Origin: CAZFZQ01 sp964522845
Lineage (GTDB): Bacteria; Patescibacteriota; Patescibacteriia; GCA-002772895
Reading direction: 5' to 3'
DNA: 10,151 nucleotides
Assembly: GCA_964522845.1 (NCBI GenBank)
Contig: CAZFZQ010000030.1
Coordinates: forward strand, 1 to 10,151
Shown in pieces: positions 1 through 4,229 of this stretch (the first letter of the stretch is position 1; each line of letters starts with the position of its first letter). The position numbers and the translations under genes are program-made. The notes beneath the pieces are model-generated. The model made no database searches. It saw only the letters and a list, made by a program, of their open reading frames with translations, and was not told where the DNA came from.

Positions 1-2
1 AT

Positions 3-489
3 TTTGATGGCACCGCGGATTATATGCCCGCCAACGCTACAAATGTGTTTAATTCATCAAATATCTCTTTTGCCATAAAGTTTAGCCCTGATTTTGCGGC
101 AGTCGCCACAGCCCCACGTATGTTGGTAGATACGCTTATTTCGGGGGATAGATATATGATTTATAGAGAGTCTTCAGCATCAAACAATGTCTTGTGGATT
201 ATGTTGGGCAATACAACAATAGAACAAATAGCCGTAGCATCTTATCAGGCATATTGGAAAACTGGACAAGAAAACACGATTATTGTTGTCGGCAGCGATT
301 CAACCGACAGAACGGATGTTTATTTGAATGGGAACAAGATATTAAATCAAGATACAACTGCTTGGACGGCAGTAAATCCTACGAGGTTAACTATTGGTGG
401 CGCAAATTTTGACGGCAAAATCCATTATTTCNNNNNNNNNNGCGGAGGTTGGAATATTATCAGCAGATAGAAGTGGATATGTGAGATAG
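3..489 (+). CDS. LamG (concanavalin A-like) domain secreted protein, 3' part
   Basis: The reading frame is already open at the left edge, so the start lies outside the window. The visible protein begins FDGTADYMPANATNVF, the usual entry of a LamG/laminin-G-like jelly-roll domain, and continues with alternating beta-strand segments and the typical NGNKIL and LTIGGANFDGKIHYF strands. Ten Ns at 432-441 interrupt it. After the Ns the natural LamG ending (AEVGILSADRSGYVR, stop at 487-489) is in a different frame from the part before, so the gap is probably not exactly 10 bases. The other possible stop, in the uninterrupted frame, is 468-470 and gives a non-family tail. LamG domains bind glycans or proteins; in CPR genomes they are common on secreted or surface proteins. 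The specific ligand is unknown. A second LamG gene lies at 1133-1767. Family assignment is good; the exact C-terminus depends on the gap. Confidence 0.75.
432..441. other. assembly gap (10 N)
   Basis: A run of exactly ten Ns inside the LamG gene. The family-typical C-terminus resumes in another frame after it, so the true gap length probably differs from 10 and is likely a scaffolding placeholder. Confidence 0.95.
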
Positions 490-504
490 GTGGAGGATAA
501 ATTT

Positions 505-540
505 CCCTCCTTAGACAAGGAGGGTCCGCCAGCTGGCGGA
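505..540. repeat. two adjacent hairpins after the LamG gene
   Basis: CCCTCCTT (505-512) pairs with AAGGAGGG (517-524) around a 4-nt loop. It is followed directly by a perfect 16-bp palindrome, TCCGCCAGCTGGCGGA (525-540). No T-run follows, so this does not look like an intrinsic plus-strand terminator. It resembles the G/C-rich mini-repeats found elsewhere in this window, for example at 1205-1300 and inside the gene at 4226-7792. Confidence 0.7.
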
Positions 541-627
541 GGGGCGGTCTAATTAGAAAAATTCAAAAACCCCGCCCTTGTCCTTCGTAGTTTTAACGAA
601 GAACGGAGAAGCAGGATTTTTAGTGTG
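541..627. other. non-coding stretch with weak hairpins
   Basis: No gene is supported here. GGGCGG (542-547) can pair with CCGCCC (572-577), and CTTCGT (583-588) with ACGAAG (596-601). A short frame starting near 578 has no recognisable protein character and runs into the next repeat, so it is not called. Confidence 0.5.
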
Positions 628-722
628 CCCCGTTAGACAATTAGATAATCTTTTAGAAAATCAATGCTTATCTTTAATTCACGATTATTCATTTAGATCG
701 GTTATCTCATTGTCTAACGGGG
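628..722. repeat. long inverted repeat, CCCCGTTAGACAAT arms
   Basis: CCCCGTTAGACAAT (628-641) is perfectly inverted at 709-722. Pairing extends inward through AGATAA/TTATCT after one mismatch, leaving a roughly 50-nt AT-rich interior without a gene. The right arm abuts the 3' end of the tRNA-like RNA at 723-724. On the minus strand it would form a large hairpin directly downstream of that RNA, where it could protect or process its 3' end (inference). A related arm sequence (CCCTGTTAAACA) occurs at 1046-1099. Confidence 0.8.
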
Positions 723-804
723 TGTGGAGCCAAGGGGAATTGAACCCCTCAATCCGCTTGTCGAGTGCGGATCCCTCGCCCTGAGGTGGCCCCAATGACT
801 CCAC
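723..804 (-). ncRNA. tRNA-like structured RNA (non-canonical cloverleaf)
   Basis: Read on the minus strand, four helices are nested in tRNA order. P1 is GTGGAGTCA (804-796) with TGGCTCCAC (732-724), 9 bp including one G-U. P2 is CCTC (786-783) with GAGG (777-774). P3 is GATCCGC (773-767) with GCGGATT (757-751), closing a 9-nt loop ACTCGACAA. P4 is AGGGG (749-745) with CCCCT (737-733), whose 7-nt loop TTCAATT fits the T-loop consensus exactly. P1 and P4 abut, as in the acceptor/T-arm stack. It is not an ordinary tRNA: there is no D-arm with a GG loop, the anticodon-like loop has 9 nt, and no CCA is encoded in register (ACC follows P1). If the loop is read conventionally the triplet would be CGA (serine codon UCG), but there is no serine-type long variable arm. 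Alternatives are a degenerate tRNA, a tmRNA-like acceptor domain without the message module, or a regulatory tRNA mimic. Confidence 0.55.
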
Positions 805-820
805 ATAAGATATTTTACAT

Positions 821-853
821 AAAAAAGAAAGACCGAGCAATAGCTCGGACTTT
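821..853 (-). terminator. intrinsic terminator of the leader RNA
   Basis: On the minus strand AAAG (853-850) pairs with CTTT (831-828). After one T-T mismatch, CCGAGC (848-843) pairs with GCTCGG (838-833) around loop TATT. A U-tract (CTTTTTT, 827-821) follows directly. There is no matching T-run on the plus strand, so the direction is clear. Confidence 0.8.
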
Positions 854-884
854 CGGGGTTCAACTGGACCCGCACTCGACATTA
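821..884 (-). ncRNA. short leader RNA complementary to the tRNA-like RNA
   Basis: About 64 nt would be made from the promoter at 917-890 to the terminator at 853-821. A first hairpin can form from CGGG (872-869) and CCCG (857-854), followed by the terminator hairpin. Segment GTCGAGTGCGG (880-870) is perfectly complementary to CCGCACTCGAC in the P3 arm of the downstream RNA. Segment TTGAACCCC (863-855) is complementary to GGGGTTCAA in its T-like arm. The order of the segments (A, B ... A', B') is that of a pseudoknot, or of pairing that competes with the arms. No start codon or conserved peptide is visible, so a coding role is unlikely. Function is unknown. Confidence 0.5.
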
Positions 885-889
885 ACTTC

Positions 890-917
890 ACTATACCATA
901 TCCGCCGATTTTGTCAA
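890..917 (-). promoter_or_regulatory. sigma70-type promoter with extended -10
   Basis: On the minus strand, a perfect -35 TTGACA (917-912) is separated by 16 bp from -10 TATAGT (895-890), which is preceded by TGG, an extended -10. Transcription should start near 884, a few bases before the GTCGAGTGCGG segment. It reads into the leader RNA and terminator. Confidence 0.8.
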
Positions 918-959
918 TACCCCTAAATAAAGGTAAAATATAAGTAGAGAGTCGTTGAT

Positions 960-968
960 TGTGGATAA
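960..968 (-). promoter_or_regulatory. DnaA-box sequence TTATCCACA
   Basis: TGTGGATAA on the plus strand is a perfect complement of the consensus DnaA box TTATCCACA. Two more perfect copies lie inside the 37-bp repeats flanking the transposase (1889-1897 and 2775-2783). One isolated 9-mer could be chance. Confidence 0.4.
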
Positions 969-1132
969 TTTTCCTTTCTCACCCACTCTGCCCTTCCCAC
1001 TTCGCCAAGGCTTCGCGGGACAGGTCGGGTATCTCCCCCTCTTCACCCTGTTAAACAATTTCGCTTTGCGAAATTAGGCCAAAGGCCTGTTTAACAGGGT
1101 AAAGAGAGGGGAGAGGGGATAAGAATGACTTT
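969..1132. repeat. non-coding stretch with a three-way-junction inverted repeat
   Basis: CCCTGTTAAACA (1046-1057) is perfectly inverted at 1088-1099. The interior consists of two further hairpins: AATTTCGC/GCGAAATT (1057-1064/1068-1075) and AGGCC/GGCCT (1076-1080/1084-1088). Outside the main stem, imperfect pairing of CTCCCCCTCTT (about 1033-1043) with AAGAGAGGGG (about 1102-1111) extends it. The result would be a cruciform or three-way junction. The arm motif resembles that of the repeat at 628-722. No gene is seen; it lies just upstream of the second LamG gene, where it could be leader RNA or a dispersed element. Confidence 0.75.
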
Positions 1133-1204
1133 ATGAAAAATAAAAAATTATTACTTTTTATATCAATCTTGCTTATAGGTTTTGCCGCCTCTGTTTTTAT
1201 TTTT

Positions 1205-1300
1205 CCCCCTTTGGAAAAGGGGGATTAAGGGGGATTTTTTCTTTCCTCTCCCCCTCCTCCCGCTCTTTAGAGGGGAGGGTAGGGTGGGGTTGGGGTGAGT
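1205..1300. repeat. G/C-rich repeat insertion inside the LamG gene
   Basis: A block of C-runs and G-runs begins where the signal peptide coding ends (CCCCCTTTGGAAAAGGGGG, 1205-1223). It ends just before the mature LamG sequence. It contains a run of C-rich then G-rich segments that can fold back (CCCTC... with ...GAGGGG). Its composition is unlike the flanking gene and like the hairpin elements in the gene at 4226-7792. It introduces a stop and a frame change of 2 mod 3. Exact borders are estimated from where protein homology is lost and regained. Confidence 0.6.
1272..1295 (+). other. potential G-quadruplex
   Basis: Five G-tracts of 3-4 bases lie at 1272-1275, 1277-1279, 1282-1284, 1286-1289 and 1292-1295, separated by 1-2 bases. 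This is a tight G-quadruplex pattern on the plus strand, within the inserted repeat. Confidence 0.55.
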
Positions 1301-1783
1301 CCGCCCTCGCCGCCGCCTCCCGCACCGGTCTTGTCGGCTGGTGGAGTATGGATGCGAATGATATAACTGCCACGCCGGCCGTTTTTGGAGGAGTTTTGGC
1401 GCATGCCAATTCTCAAGAGGGTTATAATTTTCTTTTTAATTCCAGCAATCAAGTTGTTTTTTATAGAAGATGTGGGACCACGTGGTGTACAGCCGTAAGT
1501 TCTGCTTTGTCTTTGAATCAATGGACGCATATCGCGGGGACTGTAAATGGAAATAACATTCAAATTTTTACCAATGGAGTCGCTGGAAATTCCGATTCAA
1601 CTGTTAGTGGTACGAGTTTTGTGAATTCGGATTATAGAATCGGGGATTATATGTCGATTTATAAATTTTCCGGCTCCATTGACGACGTCCGTATTTACAA
1701 CAGAGCATTATCCGCCACCGAAGTTGCCAACCTCTACTCCTCCAGCCAAAAGGCGTATATGAAATAAATCCCCCCAAGGTATC

Positions 1784-1811
1784 GGCGGCGCCCTCTCGGG
1801 CGCCGCCTTTT
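1784..1811 (+). terminator. strong intrinsic terminator
   Basis: GGCGGCGCCC (1784-1793) pairs perfectly with GGGCGCCGCC (1798-1807) around TCTC and is followed by TTTT. It lies 17 bp after the LamG stop. The perfect 10-bp G/C stem makes it the clearest terminator of the window, and it insulates the transposase region. A smaller hairpin, CCGCG/CGCGG, follows at 1821-1834. Confidence 0.85.
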
Positions 1812-1861
1812 ATAATTACGCCGCGATTACGCGGCTCCCTCCGGTTCCCTTCGCCCGCCAT

Positions 1862-1898
1862 ACTATAGGAAGTGAAACTCCCTATAGTTTATCCACAG
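1862..1898 (+). repeat. 37-bp REP-like repeat, left copy
   Basis: The first 27 bp form an imperfect palindrome: ACTATAGG and CCTATAGT pair (8 bp), then one A-C mismatch, then AGT/ACT, around a GAA triloop. The last 10 bp, TTATCCACAG, contain a perfect DnaA box (1889-1897). It matches the right copy (2748-2784) at 36 of 37 positions, same orientation. Confidence 0.85.
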
Positions 1899-1978
1899 TT
1901 AAAGAAGATACGACCATTTTTATGCATAATTAGGACAATATTTTGTGTTGTGAATATTATTTTTTTGGTTTAATATTA

Positions 1979-2005
1979 ACTATAGGGAGTTTCACTTCCT
2001 ATAGT
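1979..2005 (-). repeat. REP-like palindrome, inverted copy
   Basis: An exact reverse complement of 1862-1888 lies 16 bp before the transposase start. Left and inverted copies together can form a long foldback (27-bp stem, 90-nt loop), like the paired REPs of a BIME. The copy lacks the DnaA-box tail. In the transcript it would sit in the leader of the transposase gene and could hide or stabilise the start region. Confidence 0.85.
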
Positions 2006-2020
2006 CTCACAGTTTCCTTT

Positions 2021-2743
2021 ATGAATAGAAAAGAAGTTTTTGCCAATGACGAATATTATCATATTTTTAATCGTGGCGTTGATAAGCGCACGGTTTTTGA
2101 AGATGATGATGATAGATATAGATTTTTGCACGGTCTTTATGAATTTAATGACAAAAACGTAACCGCTCCATTTATCCAGAGGATAGGTAAGCAGCTTGCA
2201 GTAGCGACATATAAAACTTTACGTCAAAAGCTAAGCGAAGAAAAAAATGCGAAACGCGAAAAGTTAGTTGAAATATTATGTTTTTGTTTCATGCCAAATC
2301 ATTTTCATCTGATTCTCAAACAATTACAAGAGGGCGGCATTTCTAAATTTATGCAAAAGCTAGGAACGGGCTATACAAATTATTTTAATTTGAAGAACGA
2401 AAGAAAGGGTTGCTTGTTTCAAGGTGTTTTTAAATCGGTGTATATTAAAGACGATACTCAGATAATGCATCTTTCGCGATATATCCATATTTTAAACCCC
2501 GGCGAATTAGTTGAGCTGCAAATAAGAGAGGGGATAATTAAAAATCACATGGGTCTTCAGGATTTTTTAAAAAATTATAAATGGTCTTCTTATCAAGATT
2601 ATATTGGCGGGGATAATTATCCATCGTTAATCAATAAAGAATTATTATCAGGTTATTTTGGCGGCGCAACGGCGTTTGAAAAATTTTCCTTAGGTTGGAA
2701 AAACGATGATTTCTCCTACATTAATGATGTAATTTTAGAATAA
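2021..2743 (+). CDS. REP-associated tyrosine transposase (IS200-like, Y1/HUH)
   Basis: 240 residues, a normal length for a RAYT. The opening block EYYHIFNRGVDKRTVF (residues 11-26) is the conserved N-terminal motif of the family. The metal-binding HUH motif is H94-F95-H96 in MPNHFHLIL. Downstream, MQKLGTGYTNYFN holds candidate catalytic tyrosines Y118 and Y121, followed by the conserved GCLFQGVFKS. The C-terminal part has the family motif KWSSYQDY (about 187-194). The family cleaves and rejoins single-stranded DNA at REP hairpins. ATG 2021 is chosen because the family homology begins within the first residues; the longer frame from 1943 would translate the inverted repeat. There is no Shine-Dalgarno. 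The gene sits between REP-like repeats and looks intact, with all key residues present. Confidence 0.9.
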   Translation: MNRKEVFANDEYYHIFNRGVDKRTVFEDDDDRYRFLHGLYEFNDKNVTAPFIQRIGKQLAVATYKTLRQKLSEEKNAKREKLVEILCFCFMPNHFHLILKQLQEGGISKFMQKLGTGYTNYFNLKNERKGCLFQGVFKSVYIKDDTQIMHLSRYIHILNPGELVELQIREGIIKNHMGLQDFLKNYKWSSYQDYIGGDNYPSLINKELLSGYFGGATAFEKFSLGWKNDDFSYINDVILE

Positions 2744-2747
2744 TTTT

Positions 2748-2784
2748 ACTATAGGAAGCGAAACTCCCTATAGTTTATCCACAG
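2748..2784 (+). repeat. 37-bp REP-like repeat, right copy
   Basis: Same sequence and orientation as 1862-1898 except T to C in the hairpin, next to the GAA loop. It starts 4 bp after the transposase stop and carries a perfect DnaA box at 2775-2783. Confidence 0.85.
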
Positions 2785-2793
2785 GGGAGGCGG

Positions 2794-2822
2794 TTGACGG
2801 GGCGAATTAAAAGATTTACAAT
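2794..2822 (+). promoter_or_regulatory. sigma70-type promoter for the envelope cluster
   Basis: TTGACG (2794-2799), a 17-bp spacer, then TACAAT (2817-2822). The start site would be near 2829, giving a leader of about 24 nt before ATG 2853, or a nearly leaderless message if GTG 2829 is used. It lies just outside the right REP-like repeat and is the only good promoter seen before the co-directional genes up to 7792. Confidence 0.65.
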
Positions 2823-2852
2823 TTTAACGTGGTTGAATTTATTTGTTTATTT

Positions 2853-3053
2853 ATGGTTGGTAAAAAAATAAATGTGCCGGATCCGATTTTGGCGGAACCG
2901 AAAAAGAAGCGGATGCCGTTTCGGAAGAAGGCGGTGATTTTTTTTGTTGCCGGATTTGCGGGCGGGTGGCTGTGGATGACATGGGCGACGCTTTTAAATC
3001 ATCAGGTTGGTAATGACGGACTAAGTTTTTGGCGGTTGTTATTGCCGTTTTAA
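2853..3053 (+). CDS. small single-pass membrane protein
   Basis: 66 residues from ATG 2853; an in-frame GTG at 2829 would add eight residues (total 74). A basic, Pro-rich segment (EPKKKRMPFRKK) precedes one hydrophobic helix, AVIFFVAGFAGGWLWMTWATL, and a short tail of about 20 residues. The positive charges before the helix suggest that the N-terminus stays in the cytoplasm (positive-inside rule). I do not recognise a family. It is the first gene after the promoter at 2794-2822 and is followed by envelope genes in the same direction. ATG is preferred because the GTG would lie essentially at the predicted transcription start. It could be an accessory factor for the neighbouring membrane proteins, but nothing in the sequence shows this. 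Confidence 0.6.
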   Translation: MVGKKINVPDPILAEPKKKRMPFRKKAVIFFVAGFAGGWLWMTWATLLNHQVGNDGLSFWRLLLPF

Positions 3054-3071
3054 TAGTTTTTTAAATAATTT

Positions 3072-3125
3072 ATGAAAAAAGAAATATTAAATAAAGTAAT
3101 CAAGGAACCATTGCTTGGATTATGA
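3072..3125 (+). CDS. 17-codon ORF overlapping the YdcF-family start
   Basis: Encodes MKKEILNKVIKEPLLGL and stops at 3123-3125, overlapping the next gene's start in ATGA (3122-3125). The arrangement is that of translational coupling. Alternatively the 17 residues are the original N-terminus of the YdcF-family protein, since a basic/amphipathic stretch before GIWVGEI would be natural, and a small indel near 3120 separated them. No Shine-Dalgarno is visible. No family is recognisable in so short a peptide. Confidence 0.35.
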   Translation: MKKEILNKVIKEPLLGL

Positions 3126-3709
3126 GGCGCGGGATTTGGGTTGGAGAGATATTAGTATTTATTGCAGCGGTTTTATTTTTTATTTTAGCCGGTTTGATTT
3201 ATAGACAATCAAATATAGATGAAATCAGACAAGCGGATGCCATTGTTGTTATGGGCGCAAGCCAATGGAATGGCGAGCCATCGCCGGTTTTCAAAGCGCG
3301 ACTGGACGATGAGTATGATTTATATAATAATGGATACGCCCCTAAAATAATTTTGACCGGCGGGGTGGGCGAAAACGAGGAAGTATCCGAAAGCTCTGTT
3401 GGTAAAAAATATCTTGAAAACAGAGGGCTTGCGAATGATGCGCTATTTTTAGAAGAGACCGGGCGGACATCATGGCGGAGTTTAAGTAATATTGTTAACG
3501 TTATAGAAGCGAAAAATATTAATTCTGTTATTTTGGTAAGCGATGGTTTTCATATGTTGCGCCTGAAGAGGATGGCAAGTGATTTGGGAATTATAAATTA
3601 CGCGGTTCCGGTAAAAAACAGTCCAATCGTAAAAAATAAAATTATAGAATTTAAATACGCAGTAAGGGAAATTTGGGTTTTTATATTATATTTGTTGTTC
3701 AAAATTTAA
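3122..3709 (+). CDS. YdcF/DUF218-family membrane protein
   Basis: 195 residues. One transmembrane helix at about residues 8-27 is followed by a DUF218 (YdcF/SanA/ElyC-type) domain. Its family motifs are in order: ADAIVVMGASQW (38-49), KIILTGG (75-81), the helix SSVGKKYLENRGL, the ETGRTSWRSLSNI segment (112-124) with the usual Thr-Ser-x-x-Asn pattern, and SVILVSDGFHMLRLKRM (135-151). The C-terminus is hydrophobic. Members are membrane-anchored proteins linked to envelope integrity, vancomycin sensitivity or envelope polysaccharide biogenesis, and E. coli YdcF binds S-adenosylmethionine; the enzymatic activity is generally unknown. ATG 3122 overlaps a 17-codon ORF; the start could lie upstream if there is a frameshift. 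The stop is 4 bp before the next start, which suggests an operon. Confidence 0.85.
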   Translation: MRRGIWVGEILVFIAAVLFFILAGLIYRQSNIDEIRQADAIVVMGASQWNGEPSPVFKARLDDEYDLYNNGYAPKIILTGGVGENEEVSESSVGKKYLENRGLANDALFLEETGRTSWRSLSNIVNVIEAKNINSVILVSDGFHMLRLKRMASDLGIINYAVPVKNSPIVKNKIIEFKYAVREIWVFILYLLFKI

Positions 3710-3713
3710 ATCT

Positions 3714-4229
3714 ATGCTAAAAAAAATCGGAAAAATTGTTTTGTTGGTGCTGATTTTTGCCGGCGGTTTTGCGGTCGGCCTCGCGACCAAATATTATATT
3801 GATGAATGGCGCGCGAAGCGGAACGTGGTGCTGTGGATGGATTCGCTTGATCCGTTCAAAAATGACACCTACGGCGGCGCCACACCCGAAGAAACTTTTG
3901 ATTTATATTTGGCGGCTTTGAAAAAAGGCGATTTGGAATTGGCGAGTAAGTATTTTTGGGCGAATAAAATAGATTCACATTTTATTTATTTACAAAAAAA
4001 GGACCTAAGTTTAAATTCTTATGTTGAGCAGTTGGAATTAATGAAAACAAAATGGCAACCAAAAGAGTCAAATAATCCAAGTATAAAATTATATTTTTAT
4101 GAAGCGGTTGTAGCTAAGGATACAAAATCAAATTTTTTAGGCAAAGAAGTTACTATACCTGCTGGAAGTTATGGCAGGACTATCGAGTTTACAAAATTAA
4201 ATAATATTTGGAAAATTTATTCATTGTGA
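3714..4229 (+). CDS. membrane-anchored protein of unknown function
   Basis: 171 residues. A basic start (MLKKIGK) and a helix LVLLVLIF-type at about residues 8-25 anchor it, probably with the rest outside the cytoplasm. The segment GGATPEETFDLYLAALKKGDLELASKYF (54-81) resembles the first helices of NTF2-like/DUF4878-type domains, in which a helical N-terminus is followed by a curved sheet. The later strands (IKLYFYEAVV, GRTIEFTKLNNIWKIYSL) fit that, ending in the typical xxWKI strand. This is a fold guess, not a function. It starts 4 bp after the YdcF-family gene. Its stop overlaps the next gene's GTG in GTGA (4226-4229), indicating coupled translation with the large secreted protein. No catalytic residues are recognisable. 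Confidence 0.75.
   Translation: MLKKIGKIVLLVLIFAGGFAVGLATKYYIDEWRAKRNVVLWMDSLDPFKNDTYGGATPEETFDLYLAALKKGDLELASKYFWANKIDSHFIYLQKKDLSLNSYVEQLELMKTKWQPKESNNPSIKLYFYEAVVAKDTKSNFLGKEVTIPAGSYGRTIEFTKLNNIWKIYSL

Larger units (their letters stand above)
1133..1767 (+). pseudogene. LamG domain secreted protein, frame-disrupted
   Basis: A good signal peptide starts at ATG 1133: MKNKKLLLFISILLIGFAAS. It runs into a G/C-rich repeat and stops at 1226-1228. The mature part resumes in another frame with ALAAASRTGLVGWWSMD (from about 1303), the standard entry of a LamG domain. It continues through LNQWTHIAGTVNGNNIQIF and the family-typical end IDDVRIYNRALSATEVANLY to a stop at 1765-1767. In the LamG frame there is no ATG, GTG or TTG between 1144 and ATG 1348, and 1348 falls inside the domain, so neither frame alone makes an exported LamG protein. 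The jelly roll also seems short at its N-terminal side. Most likely a repeat insertion into the signal-peptide/mature junction inactivated the gene. Frameshifting is possible but has no supporting signal. A strong terminator follows at 1784-1811. Confidence 0.7.
1862..2784 (+). mobile_element. RAYT transposase unit with flanking REP-like repeats
   Basis: A Y1/HUH transposase gene sits between two 37-bp direct repeats (1862-1898 and 2748-2784) that differ at one base. An inverted copy of the first 27 bp (1979-2005) lies just before the start codon. This is the layout expected of REP-associated tyrosine transposases, in which the gene is bracketed by the palindromes it recognises. No IS-type terminal inverted repeats or obvious target duplication are visible. 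The true movable unit could be only the palindromes, with the gene resident. Confidence 0.75.

Noticed and set aside
628..722. Integron attC-like core sites (GTTAGAC and GTCTAAC fit GTTRRRY and RYYYAAC).
   Set aside because: The order is reversed for a single attC, there are no L-box arms, and no partner core sites flank the arms. A palindromic repeat explains it better.
723..804. Ordinary tRNA-Ser(CGA).
   Set aside because: No D-arm with a GG loop, a 9-nt anticodon-like loop, no class II variable arm and no CCA in register.
685..891. 68-codon minus-strand frame across the RNA locus.
   Set aside because: It spans the terminator and the tRNA-like helices. The base pairing explains the sequence better than a protein.
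1943..2020. Longer N-terminus for the transposase.
   Set aside because: It would translate the inverted REP-like repeat, and family homology starts right after ATG 2021.
960..2783. Replication origin because of three perfect DnaA boxes.
   Set aside because: The boxes are spread over 1.8 kb, two belong to the transposase repeats, and there is no dnaA/dnaN context and no clustered AT-rich unwinding region.
1862..2784. CRISPR array or IS with terminal inverted repeats.
   Set aside because: Only three repeat copies in mixed orientation flank a RAYT gene. There are no regular spacers and no terminal inverted repeats.
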